A DNA stretch of 64,000 nt, taken from contig OZ257249.1 in the NCBI GenBank assembly GCA_965279565.1, positions 3,596,001 to 3,660,000 on the forward strand, read 5' to 3'. The position numbers and the translations under genes are program-made. Source of the stretch: Tagaea sp965279565 (GTDB taxonomy: Bacteria; Pseudomonadota; Alphaproteobacteria; CACIAM-22H2). Positions 16,946 through 24,830 of the stretch are shown here, piece after piece; position 1 is the first letter of the stretch, and every line of letters begins with the position of its first letter. The notes beneath the pieces are model-generated. The model was not told the DNA's origin. It did no database searches and saw only the letters and a program-made list of their open reading frames with translations.

Positions 16946-18943
16946 TTGACCGATACCTTCGCGACCACCGCCCGGCCGACACCCGAATTCACGCTGCCGT
17001 TCGGCCCCGAACACCAGATCCGCCTCGACCAGCCGCTGGTCGAGTATTCGCGGGCGTGGGCGCCGTGCTTCGTGGCCAAGCATGTCGAGCATCCCGACCT
17101 GCCGCTGATGGCCTATATCTGCGCGCCCAATCCGGGCGTGCGGATCGAGACGGCCAAGCGCACGCGCCAGATCGAGCGCAGCGGCCTGCTCCGGCTCTTC
17201 CATCACGGCACGCTGACGCTGCCCGGCAAGCCCGACCATTACGGCTTCGTCTACGAGCGCCCGATCGCGCCTGCCCCGCCGCGGCGCATGTGGGGCAGCT
17301 ACAACGCGAAGATCCTGACGACGAACCTGATCCGGCCCGCACTCGCCGCGCTGTCCGACCTCTACGAGGCGGGCCATGCGCATGGCGGGATCCGGCCCGA
17401 CAACCTGTTCTCGATGGACACGAAGCAGTCGCTGTTCGTGCTCGGCCCGCCCACGCTGTGCCCGGCCGGCTACGACCAGCCTGCGGTGTTCGAGACGTGC
17501 GAGCGCGCACTGGCCAAGCGCGAGGCGAAGGGCCAGCCGGGCCCGGCCGACGACCTGTTCGCGCTGGGTCTCACGATCTACTGCCTCGCCTCGGGCAAGA
17601 TGCCGGGCGAGGGTTTCGACGACAAGGACGTGATGCAGCGCCGCCTGCGCTATTCCTCGCAGGCCGCCCTGCTCGACACGGCCCAGCTGCCGCGCGATCT
17701 CTATGACCTCGTCATGGGGCTGACGGACGACGACGTGCGCCAGCGCTGGGACATGCAGAAGGTCAACGAGTGGGCCGCCGGCCGCAAGCCGGAAGCCCCG
17801 CCGCGCGCCAATCTCGGCAGGCGCCGCTTCACGATCCGCGTGGGCAGCGTCGAGTGCGACAACCCGCGCGAAGTCGCCAACGCGATGTACCTAAACCAGC
17901 CCGAGGGCATCCGGATGGTGAAGGAAGGTGCGGTCGACAAGTGGCTCGTCGAGAACGCGCTGGTCGGCGAGCACGGTGTCGCGAACGCCACGAAGGCGAC
18001 CGACGGCGACGACGACACCGTCGACGCGCAGAATCTGGCGCGCGCCATCGTGCGCTGCGATCCGGCCGGGCCGATCCGGTACAAGTCGCTGTCGTTCTAT
18101 CCGGCGGGTGCCGGCACGCTGCTGCAGCAGATCGTCAACGACCCCGCGCGCCGCCAGGAATTCGTCGAACTGCTGCAGGGCAAGATCTTCTCGTACTGGA
18201 TGAAGTCGGCCGGCGCCTTCGGCCTCGTCGACATGCCGGCCAAGCGCCTGCAGGAGATCGAGAAGAACTTCGAGCGCTACGGCGACAATCTCGAGGCCGC
18301 GCTCTACAAGCTCAACCCCGATGCGCCGTGCCTGTCGCCGGCCGTCGGCGGCAAGTGGACGGCCACGCACACCGATCTCGCCGAGCCGTTCGAGAAGGCC
18401 TGCGCGAACGAGATCGCACCGGCACTCGACCGCCACATGGTCGGCTTCTTCGGCGCGCGCGCCGAGATCTCGGACCGCGCGCTGGGCCACTGGTACAAGC
18501 TCGACGAGCCGTCGAAGAACGCGGCGCCGTCGGTGCTGCGCGTCGCCGGGCGCTTCCAGCAGGACTGCCAGGGCAAGCAGTTCCCGAACCTCGCCAAGGT
18601 CTGCCTGCGCATGGCCGACAAGGTGATCGAGGACATCCACCATCCGCAGACGCGCGAGAAGCTGCGCCAGCAGGTCGTGCAGAAGGCGAACTCGGGCCAG
18701 GTGTCGGACATGTTCGACATCGTGATGGACGAGGAAGTGCGCGCCGCCGACGAACGCGCCTTCAAGGACGCCAAGGACGAGTTCGACCGCCTCGACGCGA
18801 TGCTCGCCGACCGCGAGGGCCTGCTGATGCGCGCCCGGCGCATGGGCCGCGACCGCGGCATGGAAGCGGCGTACGGCCTGCTGTCGCTCGCCTGCATGGG
18901 CGGACTGATCGTCATGATGTTCGTCGAGCTGGGCCAGCGATGA
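16946..18943 (+). CDS. Membrane-anchored protein pseudokinase
   Basis: 665 residues from a TTG codon with no clear ribosome site. Residues from about 25 to 280 follow a protein-kinase fold: the catalytic loop reads HAHGGIRPDNLF where HRDxKPxN is expected, the DFG position reads VLGPPT, and a helix-F-like PADDLFALGLTIYCLASGK and a final RQRWDMQ are kept. Loss of both catalytic Asp residues and of an obvious beta-3 Lys points to a pseudokinase. A helical region follows to about 600, then a charged coiled coil and one membrane helix near the end (AAYGLLSLACMGGLIVMMFV), giving a tail-anchored cytosolic protein. The stop overlaps the next start as ATGA. Confidence 0.75.
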   Translation: MTDTFATTARPTPEFTLPFGPEHQIRLDQPLVEYSRAWAPCFVAKHVEHPDLPLMAYICAPNPGVRIETAKRTRQIERSGLLRLFHHGTLTLPGKPDHYGFVYERPIAPAPPRRMWGSYNAKILTTNLIRPALAALSDLYEAGHAHGGIRPDNLFSMDTKQSLFVLGPPTLCPAGYDQPAVFETCERALAKREAKGQPGPADDLFALGLTIYCLASGKMPGEGFDDKDVMQRRLRYSSQAALLDTAQLPRDLYDLVMGLTDDDVRQRWDMQKVNEWAAGRKPEAPPRANLGRRRFTIRVGSVECDNPREVANAMYLNQPEGIRMVKEGAVDKWLVENALVGEHGVANATKATDGDDDTVDAQNLARAIVRCDPAGPIRYKSLSFYPAGAGTLLQQIVNDPARRQEFVELLQGKIFSYWMKSAGAFGLVDMPAKRLQEIEKNFERYGDNLEAALYKLNPDAPCLSPAVGGKWTATHTDLAEPFEKACANEIAPALDRHMVGFFGARAEISDRALGHWYKLDEPSKNAAPSVLRVAGRFQQDCQGKQFPNLAKVCLRMADKVIEDIHHPQTREKLRQQVVQKANSGQVSDMFDIVMDEEVRAADERAFKDAKDEFDRLDAMLADREGLLMRARRMGRDRGMEAAYGLLSLACMGGLIVMMFVELGQR

Positions 18944-19530
18944 GCGCCAAGGCCCGCACGCCCTTGTCGCGCCGCCTGCTGATCGGCACGCTGATCCTGC
19001 TGATCGCGGCCATCGTGGGCATGCTCGTGGTGGCGATCCTGCTCGTCCACCCCTCGCTGCTGATCTTCGTGGCCGGCGCACTCGTCCCCGCTGCGATACC
19101 CGTCCTGATGCGCCATCCCCAGCGCATGTTCCTCGCCTGGGCGTCGGGCACGGTCACGGTCGCGGCCATCGCCCCCATCGTCACGGGCGGGCTGTTCGAC
19201 GCCACGCGGCCCGTGCACACCGAGATCCGCTCGTGGCTGATCGCGCTGGGGGCCGCGTTCTTCGGCTACGGCGTGGCGCTGGTCTGCCCGTGGCTGGGCG
19301 AACGCGTGGCGGTGGCCCGCCACAAGCTGTCGGAAATCAAGTTCGACCGCCGGCGCGCCGAACTGATCAGCATCTGGACCGAGCAGCGCCTGCGCAAGCC
19401 GGCCAGTGCGCGCGCCGTCGTGGGCAAGGACTTCGTCTCGGAAGAGGAAGGGGCCATCCAGGCCACGCCGGACGGCGCCCCGGCCCCGGACCCCGCGGAA
19501 GAGGCCGCCAAGCCCCCCGCCGCGGCCTGA
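18940..19530 (+). CDS. Membrane protein of unknown function, partner of the pseudokinase
   Basis: 196 residues with about four membrane helices (about 12-34, 36-55, 62-83 and 93-113), then an amphipathic, charged cytosolic tail (RHKLSEIKFDRRRAELIS) and an acidic Ala/Pro-rich C-terminus. No family recognised. The ATG overlaps the TGA of the pseudokinase gene by 4 bases, so the two are almost certainly translated together and may form a membrane complex. rimO starts 50 bases later. Confidence 0.75.
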   Translation: MSAKARTPLSRRLLIGTLILLIAAIVGMLVVAILLVHPSLLIFVAGALVPAAIPVLMRHPQRMFLAWASGTVTVAAIAPIVTGGLFDATRPVHTEIRSWLIALGAAFFGYGVALVCPWLGERVAVARHKLSEIKFDRRRAELISIWTEQRLRKPASARAVVGKDFVSEEEGAIQATPDGAPAPDPAEEAAKPPAAA

Positions 19531-19580
19531 AATCGGCGGCACTGGCGCCCGGCGGCGCTTGCGCCTATACAGACGCCATC

Positions 19581-20900
19581 ATGAGCAAGACCAATCCGAA
19601 GATCGGCATCGTCAGCCTCGGCTGCCCGAAGGCGCTGGTCGATTCAGAGCGCATCCTCACCAAGCTGCGCGCCGAAGGCTACGAGATCACGTCCACCTAC
19701 GAGGGTGCCGACGCGGTCATCGTCAACACGTGCGGCTTCCTCGACAGCGCCCGCCAGGAATCGCTCGACGCGATCGGCGAGGCGCTCAACGAGAACGGCA
19801 AGGTGATCGTGACCGGCTGCCTTGGTGCCGAAGGCGACCTCATCCGCAAGGCGCACCCGAAGGTGCTGTCGATTTCCGGCCCGCAGCAGTACGAGACGGT
19901 GGTGAAGGCTGTCCACGACGTGGTGCCGCCCAAGCACGACCCGTTCGTCGACCTGGTGCCCGCACAGGGCATCAAGCTCACGCCGCGCCATTACGCGTAT
20001 CTGAAGATCTCGGAAGGCTGCAACCACTCGTGCAGCTTCTGCATCATCCCGTCGATGCGCGGCAAGCTGGTCAGCCGCCCCGCCGGCGACGTGATGGTCG
20101 AGGCCGAGCGCCTCGCACTCGCCGGCGTGCGCGAACTCCTCGTCATCAGCCAGGACACGTCGGCCTACGGCGTGGATATCCGCCACGCCGAAAGCCCGTG
20201 GCGCAAGCGCAAGGTGCGCGCGCACATGACCGATCTGTGTACCGCCTTGGGCGAGCTCGGCGTGTGGGTGCGCCTGCATTACGTCTATCCCTACCCGCAC
20301 GTGGATCAGGTGATCCCGCTGATGGCGGCGGGCAAGATCCTTCCCTATCTCGACATCCCGTTCCAGCACGCCTCGCCCGAAGTGCTGAAGGCGATGCGCC
20401 GCCCGGCCGACCAGGAGCGCGTGCTCGAACGCATCCAGTCGTGGCGCAAGCAGGTGCCCGACATGACGGTGCGCTCGACCTTCATCGTCGGCTTCCCCGG
20501 CGAGACCGACGAGGATTTCGAGCTGCTGATCGACTGGCTGGAAGAAGCCGAGCTCGACCGCGTGGGCTGCTTCAAGTACGAGCCCGTGACCGGGGCCGCC
20601 GCCAACGCCCTGCCGGGTGCCGTTCCCGACGAGGTGAAGGAAGAACGCTGGCACCGCTTCATGGCCGCCCAGCAGGTCATCAGCGCCAAGCGTCTCAAGA
20701 AGAAGGTCGGCAAGACGATCGACGTGCTGATCGACGAGGCCGGCCCCAAGGGCGCCATCGGCCGCTCGAAGGGCGACGCGCCCGAGATCGACGGGCTCGT
20801 GCAGGTGAAGTCGGCCAAGCCCCTGCGCGTGGGCGACATCGTCAAGGTGAAGATCACGAACGCCGACGAATACGACCTCAGCGGCCGCCACGTTCCATGA
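19581..20900 (+). CDS. rimO: Ribosomal protein S12 methylthiotransferase RimO
   Basis: 439 residues with the three methylthiotransferase domains: an N-terminal UPF0004 domain with cluster cysteines Cys15, Cys51 and Cys80; a radical SAM core with CNHSCSFC (Cys147, Cys151, Cys154); and a C-terminal TRAM domain (about 370-439). The SLGCPKALVDSE start and CIIPSMRGKLVSRP block mark RimO rather than MiaB. It adds a methylthio group to an Asp of ribosomal protein S12. It follows the membrane gene by 50 bases and ends before the irregular intergenic region. Confidence 0.96.
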   Translation: MSKTNPKIGIVSLGCPKALVDSERILTKLRAEGYEITSTYEGADAVIVNTCGFLDSARQESLDAIGEALNENGKVIVTGCLGAEGDLIRKAHPKVLSISGPQQYETVVKAVHDVVPPKHDPFVDLVPAQGIKLTPRHYAYLKISEGCNHSCSFCIIPSMRGKLVSRPAGDVMVEAERLALAGVRELLVISQDTSAYGVDIRHAESPWRKRKVRAHMTDLCTALGELGVWVRLHYVYPYPHVDQVIPLMAAGKILPYLDIPFQHASPEVLKAMRRPADQERVLERIQSWRKQVPDMTVRSTFIVGFPGETDEDFELLIDWLEEAELDRVGCFKYEPVTGAAANALPGAVPDEVKEERWHRFMAAQQVISAKRLKKKVGKTIDVLIDEAGPKGAIGRSKGDAPEIDGLVQVKSAKPLRVGDIVKVKITNADEYDLSGRHVP

Positions 20901-21295
20901 GCCTGCAACGGTAACGCATCCATCCCCTTGAAGTTGCAGCACTGTTACTGCAACCGGGATTCGCGTTACGTAACACCGCCCGCAAATCATCAGGCGACGA
21001 CAGGTTACCGCAGCCTGTCCATCGCCTTGAAATCGCTCGCCGTCCTACGCGACGACTTCCGTTTCGCGACGATCGTAGCGCGTTCCGTTCCCACCTATTC
21101 ACTTGTCAAAGAGCACGCCTTTCGGCTGCTGTGAATTTATAGAACTCGTATAGATTGTCAAGATAATATACCCACGATATCTTTTCCCGTCATGCCCACC
21201 GGCCGCAATCGAAGTCGTGGATGCCCGGCTTTCGCCGGGCATGACGGCTCTCACTTTTCCCGTCATGCCCGGGCTTGTCCCGGGCATCCACGACT
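20901..21295. other. Gene-free stretch between rimO and the 116-aa gene
   Basis: No coding sequence is supported in these 395 bases. It holds a 7-bp hairpin (GTTGCAG at 20933-20939, CTGCAAC at 20948-20954), two loosely similar segments containing a CCTTGAA core (about 20901-20933 and 21002-21034), an rRNA-leader-like promoter and BoxA on the minus strand (21104-21161), and two copies of an intergenic repeat (21181-21297). Bases 21131-21180 are clearly AT-rich compared with the rest of the window. Confidence 0.8.
21104..21161 (-). promoter_or_regulatory. rRNA-operon-like promoter and BoxA without an rRNA gene
   Basis: On the minus strand TGCTCTTTGACA (21115 to 21104) matches the E. coli rrn BoxA TGCTCTTTAACA at 11 of 12 positions; BoxA binds NusB/NusE for antitermination. 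About 20 bases upstream lies an AT-rich segment with TTGACA (21161 to 21156) and TATAAA (21141 to 21136); the 14-base spacer is short. No 16S sequence follows: about 200 bases later the transcript would run into the 3' end of rimO, antisense. It may be a displaced rrn leader or the promoter of an unknown RNA. Confidence 0.5.
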
Positions 21296-21297
21296 TC
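21181..21297. repeat. Paired intergenic repeat (CCGTCATGCCCGGG type)
   Basis: CTTTTCCCGTCATGCCC occurs twice in direct orientation (21181-21197 and 21254-21270). In addition AAGTCGTGGATGCCCGG (21212-21228) is the exact reverse complement of 21280-21296, so the two units can fold on themselves or pair with each other. I recall this sequence type as a common interspersed repeat of alphaproteobacterial chromosomes. The second unit ends against the stop codon of the 116-residue gene and could serve as its terminator. Confidence 0.8.
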
Positions 21298-21646
21298 AGC
21301 GCTTCAACAAATCCGCCAGCAGCCGCTGCAGCTGCGTGCCATCCATCGCCGCCTCGCCCATCGCTCGCTCTTCGAGATAGCGTGCGGCGACCGTCGCGGC
21401 GAACAGGGCGGCCTGTTCGGGATGCAGCGTCGTCCAGTGATAGGCGTCTTCGAGCGACGGGCGGAACGGAGCGCGGGGCGCTCGGTCCGGCGTGTGGAAC
21501 ACTTCCAGCGCGTAGATGCCGCGGTCGGTGACGGTCACCTCGATTTCGAGGCGGCCCCACGGCGTGTCGGCCGCATAGACCATGCAGCCCGCGTCCGGCG
21601 GGCGGTAGTCGTAGGCGACTTCGCTGAGCATGGGGACGTAGGGCAT
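21296..21646 (-). CDS. Conserved-looking hypothetical protein, 116 aa
   Basis: Not recognised. It is soluble, with no signal or membrane segment: an N-terminal beta-rich half (CMVYAADTPWGRLEIEVTVTDRGIYALEVF) and an Arg/Ala/Leu-rich helical C-terminal half ending in LQRLLADLLKR. The ATG at 21646 is preferred because any longer start would approach the divergent tRNA-Leu gene. Codon use is G+C-rich like most of the window, which supports a real gene despite the unusual surroundings. The final codons abut the intergenic repeat. Confidence 0.6.
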   Translation of the reverse strand: MPYVPMLSEVAYDYRPPDAGCMVYAADTPWGRLEIEVTVTDRGIYALEVFHTPDRAPRAPFRPSLEDAYHWTTLHPEQAALFAATVAARYLEERAMGEAAMDGTQLQRLLADLLKR

Positions 21647-21769
21647 TGCCGAGCCTGCGAATCCGGACCAAATCGCGACGGCCGACAGAGTATCGCAAGT
21701 CCGGGCGCAAGTCGCAGGCCGGCGCACTTGATTCCGCCCCCGTCCCGTGATGACTTCGTGCGCGACGTC

Positions 21770-21853
21770 GACCCCTTGGTGGAACGGTAGACACTGGAGA
21801 CTTAAAATCTCCTGCCGCAAGGCGTGCAGGTTCAAGTCCTGCAGGGGTCACCA
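21770..21853 (+). tRNA. tRNA-Leu (anticodon UAA)
   Basis: 84 bases including an encoded CCA. Acceptor arms GACCCCT (21770-21776) and AGGGGTC (21843-21849) pair; the D arm has GGTAGA; the anticodon stem GGAGA/TCTCC encloses CTTAAAA, giving anticodon UAA; the long variable arm TGCCGCAAGGCGT marks a class II tRNA; the T arm is GCAGG-TTCAAGT-CCTGC. It reads UUA (and UUG by wobble). tRNA-Leu genes are frequent integration sites, and an atypical gene lies 0.7 kb downstream, but no duplicated tRNA end was seen. Confidence 0.96.
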
Positions 21854-21876
21854 CCCGCATCGCGCAAGCAGAAAAG

Positions 21877-22407
21877 ATGGCGAAGACGGAATCGGCACTT
21901 GTCGTCCTGGTCCCGGAGGCTGACCCGCTCGTCGGCCCCTTCCGCGACTATTTCGATCCGTCGGCATCGCTCGGCGTGCCGGCGCACGTCACGTTGCTCT
22001 ATCCATTCGTCGAACCGGCGAAGATCGACGCGAAGACCATCGACACGCTCGGCCGATGTTTCGGCGCGTTCGCCCCCTTCGACTTTGCACTGACCGAGGT
22101 GCGCCGCCTGCCGCCCGAGACGCTTTACCTTGCTCCCGAACCGGCCACCGCATTCGGCGACCTGACGAAGGCGATCACCCTGATTTTCCCCGACCACCCG
22201 CCCTATGGCGGCAAGTGGCCTAAGACCGTTCCGCATCTGACGCTCGGCCAGTTCGCGACCGAAGAGGAACTCGATGTGAATGCGCAGATGCTGACGACGG
22301 AATACGCCGCGAGCCTGCCGCTGAAGGCGCATGCGCGCGACGTCGCACTGCTGGAAAATACGGACGGGCGCTGGAAGACGCGGCAGATGTTCACCTTGGA
22401 GCATTGA
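21877..22407 (+). CDS. 2H phosphoesterase (2'-5' RNA ligase family)
   Basis: 176 residues with the two HxT motifs of the 2H superfamily: HVTLLYPF (His37) and PHLTLGQF (His120). These His/Thr pairs form the active site of LigT/ThpR-like enzymes, which act on 2',3'-cyclic or 2'-5' phosphodiester bonds in RNA or small nucleotides. The start is 24 bases after the encoded CCA end of tRNA-Leu, so it may share a transcript with the tRNA; a role in tRNA-end or RNA-fragment processing is possible but unproven. Confidence 0.85.
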   Translation: MAKTESALVVLVPEADPLVGPFRDYFDPSASLGVPAHVTLLYPFVEPAKIDAKTIDTLGRCFGAFAPFDFALTEVRRLPPETLYLAPEPATAFGDLTKAITLIFPDHPPYGGKWPKTVPHLTLGQFATEEELDVNAQMLTTEYAASLPLKAHARDVALLENTDGRWKTRQMFTLEH

Positions 22408-22581
22408 CTGGGCAATCAAAGCCCCCTCTTCAGTCGGCCTCTGAGCGCGTAAATCCATGCGGTGATTGTCGCCGAGGTACCCCCTCACCGACAAAATGAG
22501 CCCATAGCATCGCTTAAATTTCGGGGGAATACGTTAGGAACGAGCAGGCTTCATACAATATTCGTTTTCATCTAAATAAGC

Positions 22582-23301
22582 CTATGCCTTCGGTTCCGCA
22601 GCCTTTGGGATATCTGAATTCTTCCCCGCGTCTTCGGACCAACTCCAACCTGCCATATCCACATTTAGCTGGTCAGCAAGACCATCTAGAGATGGGAACA
22701 GTGTAGCGCGGTTTATGCCCATAAAATTCAAATAATGCCTAAACAAAGCCCGCTGCGCCGATGGGATTACCAATTTCACTAAGCCATCTGGTTCATAGTG
22801 TTTATTTGGTGAGAAGTGGACAGAGAATGCAGCGTGCTGAGATGAAATGCGCGCAGTAATATGCGGTGGGCGATAAAATATTACTCCCACTCCTTTGAAT
22901 GGATCTGTCGCCATTTCAAAAATTGATTGCATTGATCTAATGGCATAAACACAAGCATCATCATTTGAAATCGTAGACTCAACAGCAAAGTACGCGGCAA
23001 CAAGAGGAGAAAAACTCCAATCAAGAAGGCGCGTTGCAAGTCCATGATGCTGAGCTAATGCCATCCATTCCAAATCAGAAGTTGGGTGATAACTCAGATA
23101 GGGCCTTGCTTGACGCCGAAAGGCCCTAAGGACGTACTGTTCGTTTTTTAATTCGTATGGCGTTGCCCGGCCAATTTTGGGAATTAGGGCGTGGTTAATC
23201 GATGAAACTCCGCGAAAATACCAGTTGCCATTCGCGTGATTAGTGAGCGCCCCATGAAAATCCTGCCATGACGTAAGCGTAATTATCTCGACGTTTGGCA
23301 T
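22582..23301 (-). CDS. FRG-domain protein, probably acquired
   Basis: 239 residues from the ATG at 23301, which has GGGGGGA 4 bases upstream (an in-frame start at 23325 is weaker). The N-terminal FRG domain is clear: WYFRGVSS (27-34) and the core AQHHGLATRLLDWSFSPLVAAYFAVES (83-109). The domain's activity is unknown; such proteins often sit in variable or defence-rich regions. The coding sequence is visibly richer in A+T, with A/T-ending codons, than every other gene here, and lies next to a tRNA gene, both pointing to transfer. The flanking 175-190 bases hold no gene. Confidence 0.85.
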   Translation of the reverse strand: MPNVEIITLTSWQDFHGALTNHANGNWYFRGVSSINHALIPKIGRATPYELKNEQYVLRAFRRQARPYLSYHPTSDLEWMALAQHHGLATRLLDWSFSPLVAAYFAVESTISNDDACVYAIRSMQSIFEMATDPFKGVGVIFYRPPHITARISSQHAAFSVHFSPNKHYEPDGLVKLVIPSAQRALFRHYLNFMGINRATLFPSLDGLADQLNVDMAGWSWSEDAGKNSDIPKAAEPKA

Positions 23302-23491
23302 AGTCCCCCCATAGCAGCTCGACACTGAAACAAAAATCGCGACTCAATTTCACTCGATCAAGGTGTTTGCGGTACTGAATAACCGCCTCGTAACGCAATA
23401 ACCAAGTGTGTGACGCGACGGATCTGTGAGACAGCTGGATCCATTTCTTCGGACCAAGACCACCCACCGATCATAAATACAACCAGATTTA

Positions 23492-24256
23492 CTATCCAAT
23501 AGGCGGCTCGTCCGTCGCCTCTCCGCCCGTCGAGCGGATCAGCGCCGCGACTTCCGCCGCCACGGCGGCTAATCGTTCGCGCTGGAGGCCGCGGATGACC
23601 ACCGCGTTGCGGAACGTGCCGTCGGGGCGCTGGCCGGGATAGGAGCCGATCTCGACGTCCGGGTTGCGCGCCTGGATCGCGCCCAGCCCGTCGCCGATCA
23701 GCCCCTCGGCCATGTTGCCGGTGATCGTGTGCGCGATCAGCACCGGCCCGCCTTTCAGGTGGCTCGCGATGCCTTCGAACATCGCCTGCAGGATGCGCGG
23801 CACGCCGGCCATCGTGTAGACGTTGCCGGTGCGGAAGCCCGGCGCCTTGCTGATCGGGTTCGGGATCATCTCGGCGCCGCGCGGCAGCGTGGCCATGCGC
23901 AGGCGGGCGGGTGTCAGCTCGTCGTCGGACTTGTAGTTCGAGCGCAGGATCGCGCGCGCCTCCGGGTTCACTTCCCACGGCACGCCGAAGGCCTTCGAGA
24001 TGCACTCGGCCGTGATGTCGTCGTGCGTGGGGCCGATCCCGCCGCTCGTGAACACATAGGTGTATTTCGCGCGCGTCTCGTTGACGACCGAAACGATGAT
24101 CTCCTCCACGTCGGGGATCACGCGGATCTCGCGCAGGCGGATGCCCATCGCGGTCAGCCGTTCGGCGAGCCAGCCGGAATTGGTGTCCTTCGTGCGGCCG
24201 GACAGGATCTCGTTGCCGATGACGAGGATGCAGGCGGTGGGGGCGGAATCAGTCAT
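23492..24256 (-). CDS. CinA N-terminal / molybdopterin-binding domain protein
   Basis: 254 residues of the competence/damage-inducible CinA-type (MoaB/Mog fold) domain: VIGNEILSGRTKDTN near the N-terminus, YVFTSGGIGPTHDDIT in the middle and the late PGFRTGNVYTMAGVP block. Only the N-terminal domain is present; the PncC-like nicotinamide-nucleotide amidase domain of full CinA is missing. Stand-alone members are common in alphaproteobacteria and lack a settled role, possibly in nucleotide repair. The start overlaps the upstream GNAT stop by 4 bases. Confidence 0.85.
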   Translation of the reverse strand: MTDSAPTACILVIGNEILSGRTKDTNSGWLAERLTAMGIRLREIRVIPDVEEIIVSVVNETRAKYTYVFTSGGIGPTHDDITAECISKAFGVPWEVNPEARAILRSNYKSDDELTPARLRMATLPRGAEMIPNPISKAPGFRTGNVYTMAGVPRILQAMFEGIASHLKGGPVLIAHTITGNMAEGLIGDGLGAIQARNPDVEIGSYPGQRPDGTFRNAVVIRGLQRERLAAVAAEVAALIRSTGGEATDEPPIG

Positions 24257-24813
24257 GGCGGCAGGATAGGGGCAGATCCGTCGCGGCGCACGGCGAAATA
24301 GAGGACGCGTTCCTCGCGCTCGCGGGCGGGTACGAATACCGTGCGCTCACCGGCCGGCACCATGCCCAGCGCCCGGATCACGGCAATCGAGGCCTCGTTG
24401 CCCGGCTGGCAGGCCGCCTCGATCGCGTCGACATCGAACCTGACGAAGCACGCGTCGCGGGCGGCCAAGGCCGCCTCACGCATATAGCCCTGCCCATGGA
24501 ATTCGGCCCCAAGCCAGTACCCCATGCCGGCGAGACGCGGGTCCGCATCGTTGCGGCGCATCCCGACGATGCCGAGAAGCGCGCCGTCGGCGCGCCGTTC
24601 GATTCCCATCAGTAGCGAACGGCCGGCATTCGCGGATCTATTCGCCTCGACGATGCGCTGCATGGCCCGTTCGAGCGTGAAGGGCAGCGGCCAGCTCGCG
24701 ACGCGCGCGCTGATTTCCGGCGTCATCAGGCGCGACAATTCGGGCGCGTCGGTTTGCCGGACCAGGCGCAGGACAAGGCGTTCCGTCGGAATCGGTTCGA
24801 GCGACACGTTCAT
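24253..24813 (-). CDS. GNAT family N-acetyltransferase (RimJ/RimL-like)
   Basis: 186 residues. The PTERLVLRLVRQTDAPEL start, GMGYWLGAEFHGQGYMREA (motif A, acetyl-CoA loop) and the IEAACQPGNEASIAVIRALGMV C-terminal block are typical of RimJ/RimL-type GNATs that acetylate protein N-termini, Lys or small amines. The ATG at 24813 has a GAGGGT ribosome site. Stop and next start overlap as ATGA with the CinA-type gene. It is divergent from the YkgJ gene, whose start is only 17 bases away. Confidence 0.85.
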   Translation of the reverse strand: MNVSLEPIPTERLVLRLVRQTDAPELSRLMTPEISARVASWPLPFTLERAMQRIVEANRSANAGRSLLMGIERRADGALLGIVGMRRNDADPRLAGMGYWLGAEFHGQGYMREAALAARDACFVRFDVDAIEAACQPGNEASIAVIRALGMVPAGERTVFVPAREREERVLYFAVRRDGSAPILPP

Positions 24814-24830
24814 GCTACCCTCATTCTTCC

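Noticed and set aside
19644..20990. Long open frame antisense to rimO, and similar long antisense frames opposite purL, the ABC-F gene and kup
   Set aside because: High G+C content leaves few stop codons, so long antisense frames are expected; these have no recognisable protein features and lie opposite well-identified genes.
21770..23500. tRNA-Leu as the attachment site of an integrated element
   Set aside because: No integrase and no second copy of the tRNA 3' end were seen; the islet contains only one gene. Kept only as a transfer hint.
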